Notes under the pieces: model-generated | What the model was told of the DNA's origin: nothing | Database searches by the model: none | The model's input: only the letters and a program-made list of their open reading frames with translations | Shown: positions 26,629 through 33,724 of the stretch, in pieces | Layout: every line of letters starts with the position of its first letter | Numbering within the stretch: position 1 is the first letter of the stretch | Made by a program: the position numbers and the translations under genes | Origin: Bacteriovorax sp. | Lineage (GTDB): Bacteria; Bdellovibrionota; Bacteriovoracia; Bacteriovoracales; Bacteriovoracaceae | Reading direction: 5' to 3' | Assembly: GCA_014378525.1 (NCBI GenBank) | Contig: JACMNL010000006.1 | Location: 1-43,529 of the forward strand | DNA: 43,529 nucleotides

Positions 26629-27591
26629 ATGGCGAAAATATTAGTATTCACAGAACTTCACGGATCACACGTTAAAGGTGTGACATTAGAAATTTTAGGA
26701 AAATTAGCAGGACACACTGTTGATGTTGCAGCTATCGGTGCAATTCCATCAGAAGCGATTGCAGACCTTGCAAAGTTTGGAGCTGCAAATGTTCACTCAT
26801 TAAAAGGTGCAAACCTTGATAAGTATTCTCCTGAAGGATACGCAAACGCACTTAAAGGATTTATCGCAGCTGGATCGTACGATTACGTATTCGCTGGAGC
26901 TACTTCAGTTGGTAAAGATTTACTTCCAAGAGTTGCAACAATGTTTGATGCTGGTATGGCATCAGAAGTTACAAACTTCATTATGGAAGGTGATAAATTT
27001 GCAGGGACTCGCCCGCTATTCGCTGGTAAGTGTTTCGCGAAAGTAGAATTACTTGGACCAAAGCCTCACTTCGTTACAGTAAGACCAAACGCTCTTGGAA
27101 TGAACGCTAATCCAACGGCCGGTCAGGCTTCCGCAAAAGACGATGCTGTTGACGCTGGAATAATCCGCGCAATGATTAAAGAAATCGTAAAAGGTGCTTC
27201 TGAGAAATTAGATTTAACTGAAGCAAACATTATTATCTCTGGTGGCCGCGCGATGAAAGATGCTGCTAACTTTAAAATCCTTAATGAAATGGCTGACGTT
27301 ATTGGTGCTACAGTTGGTGCATCGAGAGCTGCAGTAGATTCTGGATTTGCTCCACACGCTATGCAGGTAGGACAAACTGGTAAAACAGTTGCTCCATCAC
27401 TTTATATCGCTTGTGGTATCTCGGGAGCGATTCAACATTTAGCTGGTATGAGAACGTCGAAAGTTATCGTTGCGATCAACACTGATCCTGATGCTCCGAT
27501 CTTCACAAAAGCTGACTACGGTATCGTTGGTGACTTATTCACAATCGTTCCGATCATGACTCAGGAATTTAAAAATCTTTTAGGTAAGTAA
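26629..27591 (+). CDS. etfA: Electron transfer flavoprotein alpha subunit
   Basis: 320 residues, full length. The C-terminal FAD-binding signature is intact: GGRAMKDAANFKIL, GASRAAVDSGFAP, QVGQTGKTVAPSLYIACG, GISGAIQHLAGM and INTDPDAPIF. AGAGG SD. Last gene of the operon, followed 4 nt later by a strong terminator. ETF:quinone oxidoreductase, needed to reach the quinone pool, is not in the window. Confidence 0.96.
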   Translation: MAKILVFTELHGSHVKGVTLEILGKLAGHTVDVAAIGAIPSEAIADLAKFGAANVHSLKGANLDKYSPEGYANALKGFIAAGSYDYVFAGATSVGKDLLPRVATMFDAGMASEVTNFIMEGDKFAGTRPLFAGKCFAKVELLGPKPHFVTVRPNALGMNANPTAGQASAKDDAVDAGIIRAMIKEIVKGASEKLDLTEANIIISGGRAMKDAANFKILNEMADVIGATVGASRAAVDSGFAPHAMQVGQTGKTVAPSLYIACGISGAIQHLAGMRTSKVIVAINTDPDAPIFTKADYGIVGDLFTIVPIMTQEFKNLLGK

Positions 27592-27594
27592 TAG

Positions 27595-27622
27595 AAAAGG
27601 CTCCTTCGGGGGCCTTTTTTTT
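27595..27622 (+). terminator. Rho-independent terminator of the etf operon
   Basis: Stem AAAAGGCTCC with GGGGCCTTTT around a TTCG tetraloop (27595-27618), one G-T pair, followed by a run of Ts. Confidence 0.92.
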
Positions 27623-27632
27623 GGTTTGTGTA

Positions 27633-27660
27633 TTGCTTTGTTTTTCATATTTGTTACGAT
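27633..27660 (+). promoter_or_regulatory. Putative promoter of a non-coding RNA candidate
   Basis: -35 TTGCTT (27633-27638), 16-nt spacer, -10 TACGAT (27655-27660). The start would fall near 27666, exactly where the 11-bp inverted repeat begins. Confidence 0.4.
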
Positions 27661-27665
27661 AAAAA

Positions 27666-27740
27666 CTGGTTGGGGTGATATAGACAAATCTTGCAGGACT
27701 GATCTTCTACCCCAACCAGAAAAACCTCAAATTCTTGAGC
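27666..27740 (+). ncRNA. Candidate small RNA closed by an 11-bp stem
   Basis: CTGGTTGGGGT (27666-27676) and ACCCCAACCAG (27709-27719) are perfect reverse complements around a 32-nt loop. The right arm matches the 3' end of the tRNA-Gln gene in this window (ACCCCAACCA), so it could be a decayed tRNA. A second small hairpin CTCAA-ATTC-TTGAG follows (27726-27739). No open frame of note lies in the 222-bp gap 27592-27813. Confidence 0.35.
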
Positions 27741-27813
27741 ATCCTTTTCACTCTACTTAACATTCGCTCTCCTTTTTTAAAGCCGAAGTTTTATAAAAAA
27801 GTTATAATTTTTC

Positions 27814-28719
27814 ATGTTCGGAAATATACCTCCATTATTTTATGCCTTGGGTGCAACTTTATGTTTCGCTTATTCGAGTACAATCTTTACTGAGTTCGCT
27901 AGAAAGATAACTCCGTTCTGGATGAACAGTTTTAAAGCTTTTGTCGCTCTCGCTGCTTTCTGGATCACAATTGCATTGGCAAACATCTGGGTTACACCAA
28001 ACATACATACTTTGATTGCATTGATCAGTTCCGGATGTATCGGCCTTATGATCGGCGATATTTTCATGTTACATGCAATGAAGGATCTTGGTGCTTCAAG
28101 AATGTTGATGATCTTCGGATTACAGCCGTTCTTTTTAGGTATCGGAGGATATTTTTTATTCCATCAATCTTTTTCTCTTTTAAACTTAGTCGGTGTTGTA
28201 TTCATGCTTTGCTGTCTTTATACAATCTCTCTGGAGAGTTATAAAAAAAGTGGGAGCTGGCAGCTACGTGGAATGTTTTTAGGTTTGATTGCTATACTCT
28301 TAGATGCTGTCGGAATTCTCATGACGAAGTACGGTTTTGAAGTCACACCAGGAATAACCTCAGCACAGGTTAACGGCATAAGATGTATCGGCGCAGTTGC
28401 TGGATTTTTTATCATCAATTATTTTTATTATCCAAAATCAGAACAAGCTCACTTCAAACCTGAGTGGAGTAAACTTAACAAAAATGATAAAATAAAAATC
28501 GTGATTGGATCGCTTGGTGGAACTTATTTTTCACTGATGTTGTATCTGGTGGCAGTTTCGCGTGGACAACTAAGTGTTGTATCTTCTGTAAGCGTTACAG
28601 GTCCGATGTTCGCAGGAATTTTTGAATGCGTTCGTTATAAAAAATGGCCGACGTTATATCTATTAGTTGCATTCATCTTTTTCATCGGTGGATTTTTAAT
28701 TTTTTCGAGACAAGCTTAA
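27814..28719 (+). CDS. EamA/DMT-superfamily transporter
   Basis: 301 residues with about ten hydrophobic helices in two EamA repeats (1-~140 and ~148-301); each repeat shows the small-residue-rich closing helix (SGCIGLMIGDIFMLHAMKDLG; SVVSSVSVTGPMFAGIFE). The family exports or imports metabolites such as amino acids or nucleotide sugars; the substrate is unknown. A TATAAT box ends 5 nt before the ATG and there is no SD, so the mRNA may be leaderless. The stop shares TTAA with the convergent gene. Confidence 0.88.
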   Translation: MFGNIPPLFYALGATLCFAYSSTIFTEFARKITPFWMNSFKAFVALAAFWITIALANIWVTPNIHTLIALISSGCIGLMIGDIFMLHAMKDLGASRMLMIFGLQPFFLGIGGYFLFHQSFSLLNLVGVVFMLCCLYTISLESYKKSGSWQLRGMFLGLIAILLDAVGILMTKYGFEVTPGITSAQVNGIRCIGAVAGFFIINYFYYPKSEQAHFKPEWSKLNKNDKIKIVIGSLGGTYFSLMLYLVAVSRGQLSVVSSVSVTGPMFAGIFECVRYKKWPTLYLLVAFIFFIGGFLIFSRQA

Positions 28720-29090
28720 AACTTCGAATAATCCAGCTTCACTTCCGGTCCAAGCCATCTCGCACCAGTTGTATGATCAATAAGATCATCACCGCTCAAT
28801 GAATGAAGTAAAACCGAAAACTCTCCCCTGTTATCCATTAACCACAATGAAACTTCCATAAACATATGTTTAGGAAAATTCGCTTCAAACATGGGCTTGG
28901 TATGTGGTCCTATAGGAACAGGAATCATGTCACCGACAAAAAATGAATCTCGCGCGAATTGTAGTTTGAATTTATCGCGAAGTTTTGTCGCAGCTTCTAA
29001 TTTATCTTCAGTGAAATAAATATGAGCGTCGTACTCTCTGGGAAATCCTTCGGGCAATAATTTAGAATTAACTTTGAAATTTTTTTCCAT
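28716..29090 (-). CDS. DOPA 4,5-dioxygenase-family protein
   Basis: 124 residues. Matches the DOPA-dioxygenase family (as I recall PF08883): YDAHIYFTEDKLEAA with the family His, PVPIGPHTKPMFEANF, SLWLMDNRGEFSVLLHSLSGDDLIDHTTGARWLG. Plant and fungal members cleave DOPA extradiol-fashion for betalains; the function of bacterial members is mostly unknown. The conserved histidines HIYF, GPH, LLH and DH are present. There is no signal peptide. Convergent 4-nt stop overlap with the EamA gene. Confidence 0.82.
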   Translation of the reverse strand: MEKNFKVNSKLLPEGFPREYDAHIYFTEDKLEAATKLRDKFKLQFARDSFFVGDMIPVPIGPHTKPMFEANFPKHMFMEVSLWLMDNRGEFSVLLHSLSGDDLIDHTTGARWLGPEVKLDYSKF

Positions 29091-29103
29091 TACCTATTAA
29101 ATC

Positions 29104-29129
29104 AAAAAAGCCCCGCGATTGCGAGGCTT
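29104..29129 (-). terminator. Rho-independent terminator (first of a near-identical pair)
   Basis: Minus-strand stem AAGCCTCGC/GCGGGGCTT with loop AATC and one G-U pair, then six Ts. It follows the secreted-protein gene at 29142 and nearly duplicates the terminator at 29702-29730. Confidence 0.9.
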
Positions 29130-29141
29130 ATTGAATTAGAA

Positions 29142-29609
29142 TTAAAAAGTTCTATATTTGTAAGTGTTTTTTGTATAAGGAAATTCAACATACGTTTTCC
29201 CAACAACCTGCTCTAACTTTAATGTTAAGTATTTTAGGTCAGCGTCACCGTAGTTATCAACTTGCCCTGAAATAAAAAGGGTAATCTTTTGCGTATCACT
29301 TCCATCAACATCATCACGAACAACACTTGAAGATTTGAAGCTATAAAAATCTTCATTTTTACGAGTTACTGAATTTAGTTTTACATTTTTATAAAGGTCA
29401 GAAAAGAAGTAGCTGTAAATGGAAATAGTATTAGCTGATGTATCAACCTTTAAATTCTCCAGACAAATTTGAGTCGGGATATTGTCGTTAATTGCTGAGC
29501 TTTCTTCTGCCACTACGTAGTAACATGTTTGAGCTTGTTGGTGCTCCTCTGGACCTGCAAACGCGCTTAAACTAAATGCCAATGCTAGAAATGCTGTAAA
29601 AGTTTTTAT
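29142..29609 (-). CDS. Small secreted protein of unknown function, apparent ATA start codon
   Basis: 155 residues if initiated at ATA 29609-29607, which lies 4 nt after a perfect AGGAGG (29614-29619) and yields a textbook signal peptide (M)KTFTAFLALAFSLSAFA-G. The only standard start nearby, TTG 29582, is 31 nt from that SD and would cut the signal peptide in half. The mature protein has two cysteines (QTCYYVV, QICLENL) and alternating beta strands, resembling a small periplasmic beta-sandwich. No family recognised. It is bracketed by two near-identical terminators, so it is its own transcription unit. Confidence 0.7.
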   Translation of the reverse strand: MKTFTAFLALAFSLSAFAGPEEHQQAQTCYYVVAEESSAINDNIPTQICLENLKVDTSANTISIYSYFFSDLYKNVKLNSVTRKNEDFYSFKSSSVVRDDVDGSDTQKITLFISGQVDNYGDADLKYLTLKLEQVVGKTYVEFPYTKNTYKYRTF

Positions 29610-29613
29610 AAGG

Positions 29614-29619
29614 CCTCCT
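29614..29619 (-). promoter_or_regulatory. Perfect Shine-Dalgarno AGGAGG before an ATA start
   Basis: AGGAGG on the minus strand, 4 nt from ATA 29609. No ATG, GTG or TTG lies within 20 nt in frame. This site decides the start of the secreted protein gene. Confidence 0.8.
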
Positions 29620-29701
29620 AAGTTTTAAATCAACAGGAAGCTCATATCATGAAGAGTCAAAAAGTTATGTTAAGAATTTGTTATATGTAGATTGGCCCAA
29701 T

Positions 29702-29730
29702 AAAAAAAGCCCCGCGGTTGGCGAGGCTTT
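29702..29730 (-). terminator. Rho-independent terminator (second of the pair)
   Basis: Minus-strand stem AAAGCCTCGC/GCGGGGCTTT with loop CAACC, then a T run. It ends the exported-protein gene at 29752. It differs from 29104-29129 mainly in the loop. Confidence 0.9.
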
Positions 29731-29751
29731 GATCTATCTTGTTTATTTTAT

Positions 29752-30771
29752 TTAGAATGAAAATCCTTGAGTCTCTGCTGTCTGTTGAACTTCCTGTGCA
29801 CTCATGATTTTTACCGGTTCATAGTTTTCAACATCTGATGCTACATCTCTTCTTTCTTCTAACACTTCAGCTTGAGCTGTTGTTTGAATCTGTTCTTCTT
29901 TTTCGAAGTAGTTATCATTTGTTTCAGAGTCTTTGTTTTCGATTTTGCTTAACTCACCTGCTGTTACGAAGTTTAACATGGCTCCAGCTAACGGACCTGT
30001 TACGAAACTTAGTCTGTATCCATCTTTACCGTTGTTGAACACAACACCAGCTACCTCGTCACCATCTACGTCTGCTTTAAATGAACCACCATCCATTAAC
30101 TGAGCAGAAGCGATCTCGATTGATTGTACTTCACCGTTTGGATTTGTAAGGCGGGCACTTAATCCTTCGATTGATGTTTTAGTTAAAGTCATTGAACCTT
30201 CGATTTCCTGACCGGCTAAAATTTTCCCGGACTTTGACTGGTTTAAAGCGCGCTCAAGAACCAGTTCTACTTCAGATGAATCAACAGTTACGTTTTTCAC
30301 TTCAGTTTTAATCTTTCTTGCTTCAATAATTTCGAAACCGTTACCCATATGTTTAAAGATGGCGATTGTTCCGAAGTTAGAAAGAAGTGATATTTTATAT
30401 TCAAGTTCTGAGTCGTTATTTAATCTTACTAAAGATGTATCAACTAACTTCATCGGAACTTTATTAACTTTTTTAGCGTCTTCAGGATTGTTGTTCTTAT
30501 CAAAAGTCACAACTCCATCAGCTCCAACAATTCTTGTAATTTCCCAATTACCGTTGATCAAAGCGGCCTTCGACATATCTACCAACATGACCGCTACATT
30601 TTGAGATGTATGGTTGTCAGATGCGACTGTTCTTTCTACCGGAGCCAGCTCTTCTAAAGCTCGTGCTCTATTTACGGTGCGTGAGTTAATATCTTTAATT
30701 GTTCCAGCTAGTACTACTGTGCCTAAGCTTAGTAGTGCGATGATGGCCTTCTTAGATGTTAAAACTTTCAT
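29752..30771 (-). CDS. Exported protein of unknown function
   Basis: 339 residues; AAGGGG SD 7 nt before ATG. The N-terminus MKVLTSKKAIIALLSLGTVVLAG is an uncleaved-looking signal or anchor. Residues ~50-260 alternate short beta strands (GNWEITRIVGADGVVTF, YKISLLSNFGTIAIF, GYRLSFVTGPLAGAMLNFVT), suggesting lipocalin-like or repeated beta structure. Residues 265-325 are acidic and Gln/Glu-rich, probably disordered, and the chain ends in an aromatic FSF. No family recognised. A sigma-54-like site is upstream. Confidence 0.68.
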   Translation of the reverse strand: MKVLTSKKAIIALLSLGTVVLAGTIKDINSRTVNRARALEELAPVERTVASDNHTSQNVAVMLVDMSKAALINGNWEITRIVGADGVVTFDKNNNPEDAKKVNKVPMKLVDTSLVRLNNDSELEYKISLLSNFGTIAIFKHMGNGFEIIEARKIKTEVKNVTVDSSEVELVLERALNQSKSGKILAGQEIEGSMTLTKTSIEGLSARLTNPNGEVQSIEIASAQLMDGGSFKADVDGDEVAGVVFNNGKDGYRLSFVTGPLAGAMLNFVTAGELSKIENKDSETNDNYFEKEEQIQTTAQAEVLEERRDVASDVENYEPVKIMSAQEVQQTAETQGFSF

Positions 30772-30803
30772 AACCGTTCCCCTTCTTTGTTTAAGGGTAT
30801 AAC

Positions 30804-30819
30804 TGCACGGATGATGCCA
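30804..30819 (-). promoter_or_regulatory. Possible sigma-54 (-24/-12) promoter
   Basis: TGGCAT-CATCC-GTGCA on the minus strand keeps the invariant GG and GC with the required 10-nt spacing and matches most of TGGCAC-N5-TTGCA. The expected start near 30793 gives a 21-nt leader containing the SD of the exported-protein gene. The remainder of 30772-30978 holds nothing I can identify. Confidence 0.4.
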
Positions 30820-30978
30820 TGTTTCAAAATCTTTTAGTCAGGTATTTTGGTGTCTAAAGTATGGGTATTATTGAGGGGTGTTTAAGCTTTTGATAGGTAA
30901 GTGTATTGAAACTGAACAGGTTTTAGTCGCACTGGCCATAATATTTACATACTACGGCCGGGTGTATAGATTTTGGTC

Positions 30979-31170
30979 TTATTCTGATTTCTTAGACTTA
31001 ACATCCCAATCAGAGTGTGATGAACGGTATCTTTTCAAAGCGATTACAACCAGATCATCAATCGTAAGACCTGATGCTTTCGTCATTCTTTCGAACGATT
31101 CAACAACTTCCTTCTCGATTTTTACATTAAGTTCTTTAAGTTCACCCTGGTTTTGTGTCTGGCTTTTCAT
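30979..31170 (-). CDS. Small ribbon-helix-helix-like protein
   Basis: 63 residues from ATG 31170 with GGAG 6 nt upstream; the GTG at 31182 overlaps that SD and is rejected. LKELNVKIEKEVVESFERMTKASGLTIDDLVVIALKRY has the strand-helix-helix pattern of MetJ/Arc/CopG DNA-binding proteins, with an acidic-basic tail. It could be a transcription regulator or an orphan antitoxin; no toxin-like neighbour is present. Confidence 0.6.
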   Translation of the reverse strand: MKSQTQNQGELKELNVKIEKEVVESFERMTKASGLTIDDLVVIALKRYRSSHSDWDVKSKKSE

Positions 31171-31222
31171 ATGTTTCTCCACTCTATCAATTATAAAAGT
31201 ATGAAATTCTAATTCTGTATTC

Positions 31223-31762
31223 CTAGTTTTGGAATACCTTTATTGCTCTTTTTTTACGAAGTGACACGAGGGCATGAGTCACCTCGAAATCCATTAACTT
31301 GCTGTATTTATAGATATCACTAACATTACACCATTCGCTAATAACCGTTAAAACATCAAATTCCTGCGAGGTAATGTCGTCTTTTGAAACGATAATTTCC
31401 GGGTCGATGACCAGTTTCAGGTGATTGGCAGGTCTGAGTTTTTTTGCGCTTAGGTATTGTTGAAAGTGAGTTTGAGCTTCCACTTTAATTTCTTCGAACG
31501 TGATTCTCACTGACATAAATTCAGGAGCAATCACTTCAGGCTCAACGATGAACTTGAAGTTCTGGTTAGACTCAACATCATCAAAGATCATTTTAAGAAC
31601 TGCTTTTTTACCTTTCAGTTCTTTAACCTGAGCTCCAACGATCAATCCTTCCTGCTGATAGATGACTCCAAGAAACTGGCCGTTGTCCTGCGAGAGAATA
31701 TTAATTTTTCCCGTGAATCCAAATGAGGCCTGTTCTTTTAAAACTTCTATCAAGTTCGTCAT
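31223..31762 (-). CDS. DUF4388-like protein
   Basis: 179 residues. The N-terminal ~100 residues fit the DUF4388 (PatA N-terminal) pattern: FGFTGKINILSQDNGQFLGVIYQQEGLIVGAQVKELKGKKAVLKMI, in which strands describe product, input and accumulation. The C-terminal ~75 residues resemble a winged helix (EFDVLTVISEWCNVSDIYKYSKLMDFEVTHALVSLRKKRAIKVF). Such proteins occur in gliding and signalling systems; the function here is unknown. There is no SD, and TAATAT lies 6 nt before the ATG. It follows mrp by 21 nt. Confidence 0.65.
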   Translation of the reverse strand: MTNLIEVLKEQASFGFTGKINILSQDNGQFLGVIYQQEGLIVGAQVKELKGKKAVLKMIFDDVESNQNFKFIVEPEVIAPEFMSVRITFEEIKVEAQTHFQQYLSAKKLRPANHLKLVIDPEIIVSKDDITSQEFDVLTVISEWCNVSDIYKYSKLMDFEVTHALVSLRKKRAIKVFQN

Positions 31763-31783
31763 ATATTTATATTAAGCATGAGC

Positions 31784-32947
31784 TTATGAAAAAAGTCTTT
31801 TAAAAAATCCTTTTGGTGCGCCTTCTTCAGCAGGAGCTGAAAAACATGCTTCAATATTTTTTGCCAGGTTCATGTAGGCATCCCACACTGGGCGGCCTTC
31901 ATGTTTCTTTTCATTCATATACGGTTTGCCGTTATCTGAACCTTCGCGAAGTGCAATCTCCAATGGAATTTCGGCCAGAAGATTTACATTCAATTCCTGT
32001 GCAGCTTTTTTTACTCCACCTTCACCAAAGATATAATATTTTTTTGTTGGAGCATCATCAGGAACGAAGTAACTCATGTTCTCTACCATTCCAAGCACAG
32101 GAACTTTTACCTGGCTGAACATGTTCAATCCTTTTTTAGAATCGAGAACTGCTACATCCTGTGGAGTTGAAACAACTACAACACCGTCGATGTCAGTCGC
32201 CTGAATCATAGACAGCTGCATGTCACCTGTTCCGGGAGGAAGATCGATAATTAAATAATCGAGCTCAGGCCAGGCTACGTCGAAGAGGAATTGATTTAAA
32301 ACTCCACCTAACATGGGACCTCTCCAGATAACCGGATCTTTTTCGCTGATGAATAAACCGAAACTGATAAATGGAATTCCGTAAGCATCGATCGGAAGAA
32401 TTTTTTTCTCCGGAGTTGCTCCTGGTTTTGCTGCTCTTTGATTTAAAAGCATCGGCATTGATGGCCCGTAAATATCTGCATCAAGTAAGCCTACTTTTTT
32501 TCCCTGCTGTTTTAGTGCGAAAGCAAGGTTAACAGAAACTGTCGATTTACCAACTCCACCCTTATTCGATGAAACGGCGATAACTTTTTTTGCATTTTGT
32601 ACGCGTTTTTTATTTTGTCCAGCAGGCCCATGTCCTGTTTTGATTTGAGCAGGTGCTGCTTTCTCTTCCGGTTTCGTAAAAGTTTTTCCAGCAAACACGT
32701 CTGCAGAATTTTCTGAAACTGTAAGTACAGTTACTTTGTCTGCCGAATAAGTTGGTGTCGCAATATTGATAACGATTGTTTCAATAGCGCGCTTTTGTTC
32801 CGGTGTAATTCCGTCGCGCTTATATTTAAATAACAGTTCATTTTGGTCTGCTTTAATTTCGACAATTCTTCCTTCTTCATGGAGAGTTCTTCCAGTGTTT
32901 GGATTTACTATAACTTTGAGAGAGTTTTGAATGTTTTCGTTACTCAT
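31784..32947 (-). CDS. mrp: Mrp/ApbC-type P-loop ATPase, iron-sulfur carrier family, lacking the CxxC
   Basis: 387 residues from ATG 32947 (AAAGGG SD, 7 nt; the TTG at 32980 lies at or before the likely transcription start). N-terminal MIP18/DUF59-like domain (~1-85), then deviant Walker A SNKGGVGKST (127-136) and LLDADIYGPSMP, DLPPGTGD. Mrp proteins carry a bridging [4Fe-4S] cluster on a CxxC following VENMSYF. Here that segment is NMSYFVPDDAPTKK (290-303) with no cysteine, and the whole protein has a single Cys near its C-terminus. This resembles a subfamily I recall from Bacteroidota. Confidence 0.9.
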   Translation of the reverse strand: MSNENIQNSLKVIVNPNTGRTLHEEGRIVEIKADQNELLFKYKRDGITPEQKRAIETIVINIATPTYSADKVTVLTVSENSADVFAGKTFTKPEEKAAPAQIKTGHGPAGQNKKRVQNAKKVIAVSSNKGGVGKSTVSVNLAFALKQQGKKVGLLDADIYGPSMPMLLNQRAAKPGATPEKKILPIDAYGIPFISFGLFISEKDPVIWRGPMLGGVLNQFLFDVAWPELDYLIIDLPPGTGDMQLSMIQATDIDGVVVVSTPQDVAVLDSKKGLNMFSQVKVPVLGMVENMSYFVPDDAPTKKYYIFGEGGVKKAAQELNVNLLAEIPLEIALREGSDNGKPYMNEKKHEGRPVWDAYMNLAKNIEACFSAPAEEGAPKGFFKRLFS

Positions 32948-32964
32948 ATTAGGCCCTTTGATTT

Positions 32965-33012
32965 TGTATTTAGTGTTCAATATTTATACCTCACAGGTCA
33001 CAATTATTAAAG
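32965..33012 (-). promoter_or_regulatory. Weak promoter of mrp
   Basis: -10 TATAAA (32983-32988, minus strand) with a weak TTTAAT -35 box 17 nt upstream. Transcription would start near 32976, which supports ATG 32947 as the start. Confidence 0.3.
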
Positions 33013-33129
33013 CGTTTCCAATGACTGATGAGACTCGTCAACAATTGTCCAACCGCCTCATATTTTCCTAGGGGCCGTAGGGTATTTGCACTAAAATAAA
33101 AGTATATTTTGTACGTATTAGGGGAACTT

Positions 33130-33696
33130 GTGTCTTACAGTAGAAAAATCTATCTCATCAATCCTAAGTTTCAATACAGGCTGAGCTTTTACGCATCAGT
33201 TTTAGTATTCGTCACCGGTTTGATCTATCCATTTACTATTTATGTTTTACTTAGTGCAATCAGCGCGAACTTTGCGTTGAAGAATCCTGAAATTGCATCG
33301 TATTACAGCGAAAAACGCGACTTGTTGATCCTGCTTTTAACGGGACTACATTTTGGATTCGCTATCCTGACATTTTTTGGATGCATTTTTTACTCGCACA
33401 AAATTGCAGGGCCTTTGTACAAACTGCAAAAACATTTACGCTCGATCCGCGAAGGGTTTAATCCGGGTAAACTTTTCTTCAGAAATGGAGATTATTTCCA
33501 GGATGTAGCGAACGATTTAAATGATACGATAGAGCACATTGAGGAAGGTTATAAAAGCGACCTCGTCTATTTGAGTGAAGTAAACTCATACATAAATAAC
33601 CTCAGCCTCGTGGTTCCGGATGATAAGCGGGTGGTATTGAACGAAATCTCTTCGAGACTTTCGGAAATACAAGAGAGATTTACGAACAAGAACTAG
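33130..33696 (+). CDS. Membrane protein with two helices and a HAMP-like segment
   Basis: 188 residues from GTG 33130 with AGGGG 5 nt upstream; the in-frame TTG 33109 lies before that SD. Two TM helices (~22-48 and ~68-95) flank a short periplasmic loop. After TM2, YSHKIAGPLYKLQKHLRSIREG looks like a HAMP linker (conserved Pro and amphipathic helix), followed by a coiled helix (DVANDLNDTIEHIEE and NEISSRLSEIQERF). There is no output domain, so it may be a stand-alone signal-transducing or scaffold protein. It is cotranscribed with the transglycosylase, 28 nt downstream. Confidence 0.7.
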   Translation: MSYSRKIYLINPKFQYRLSFYASVLVFVTGLIYPFTIYVLLSAISANFALKNPEIASYYSEKRDLLILLLTGLHFGFAILTFFGCIFYSHKIAGPLYKLQKHLRSIREGFNPGKLFFRNGDYFQDVANDLNDTIEHIEEGYKSDLVYLSEVNSYINNLSLVVPDDKRVVLNEISSRLSEIQERFTNKN

Positions 33697-33714
33697 ATCT
33701 GATTTAAAAGACAC

Positions 33715-33719
33715 GGAGG
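33715..33719 (+). promoter_or_regulatory. Shine-Dalgarno GGAGG before an ATT start
   Basis: GGAGG, 5-nt spacer TCTTT, then ATT TTT AGG CTA. No other standard start codon is in frame until 33773. Confidence 0.8.
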
Positions 33720-33724
33720 TCTTT

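Noticed and set aside
29578-29582. TTG 29582 as start of the small secreted protein
   Set aside because: No SD nearby and it truncates the signal peptide; the AGGAGG-ATA arrangement fits better.
30878-31204. Plus-strand 108-codon frame
   Set aside because: Antisense to the small RHH-like gene, Cys/Ser/Phe-rich product, no SD.
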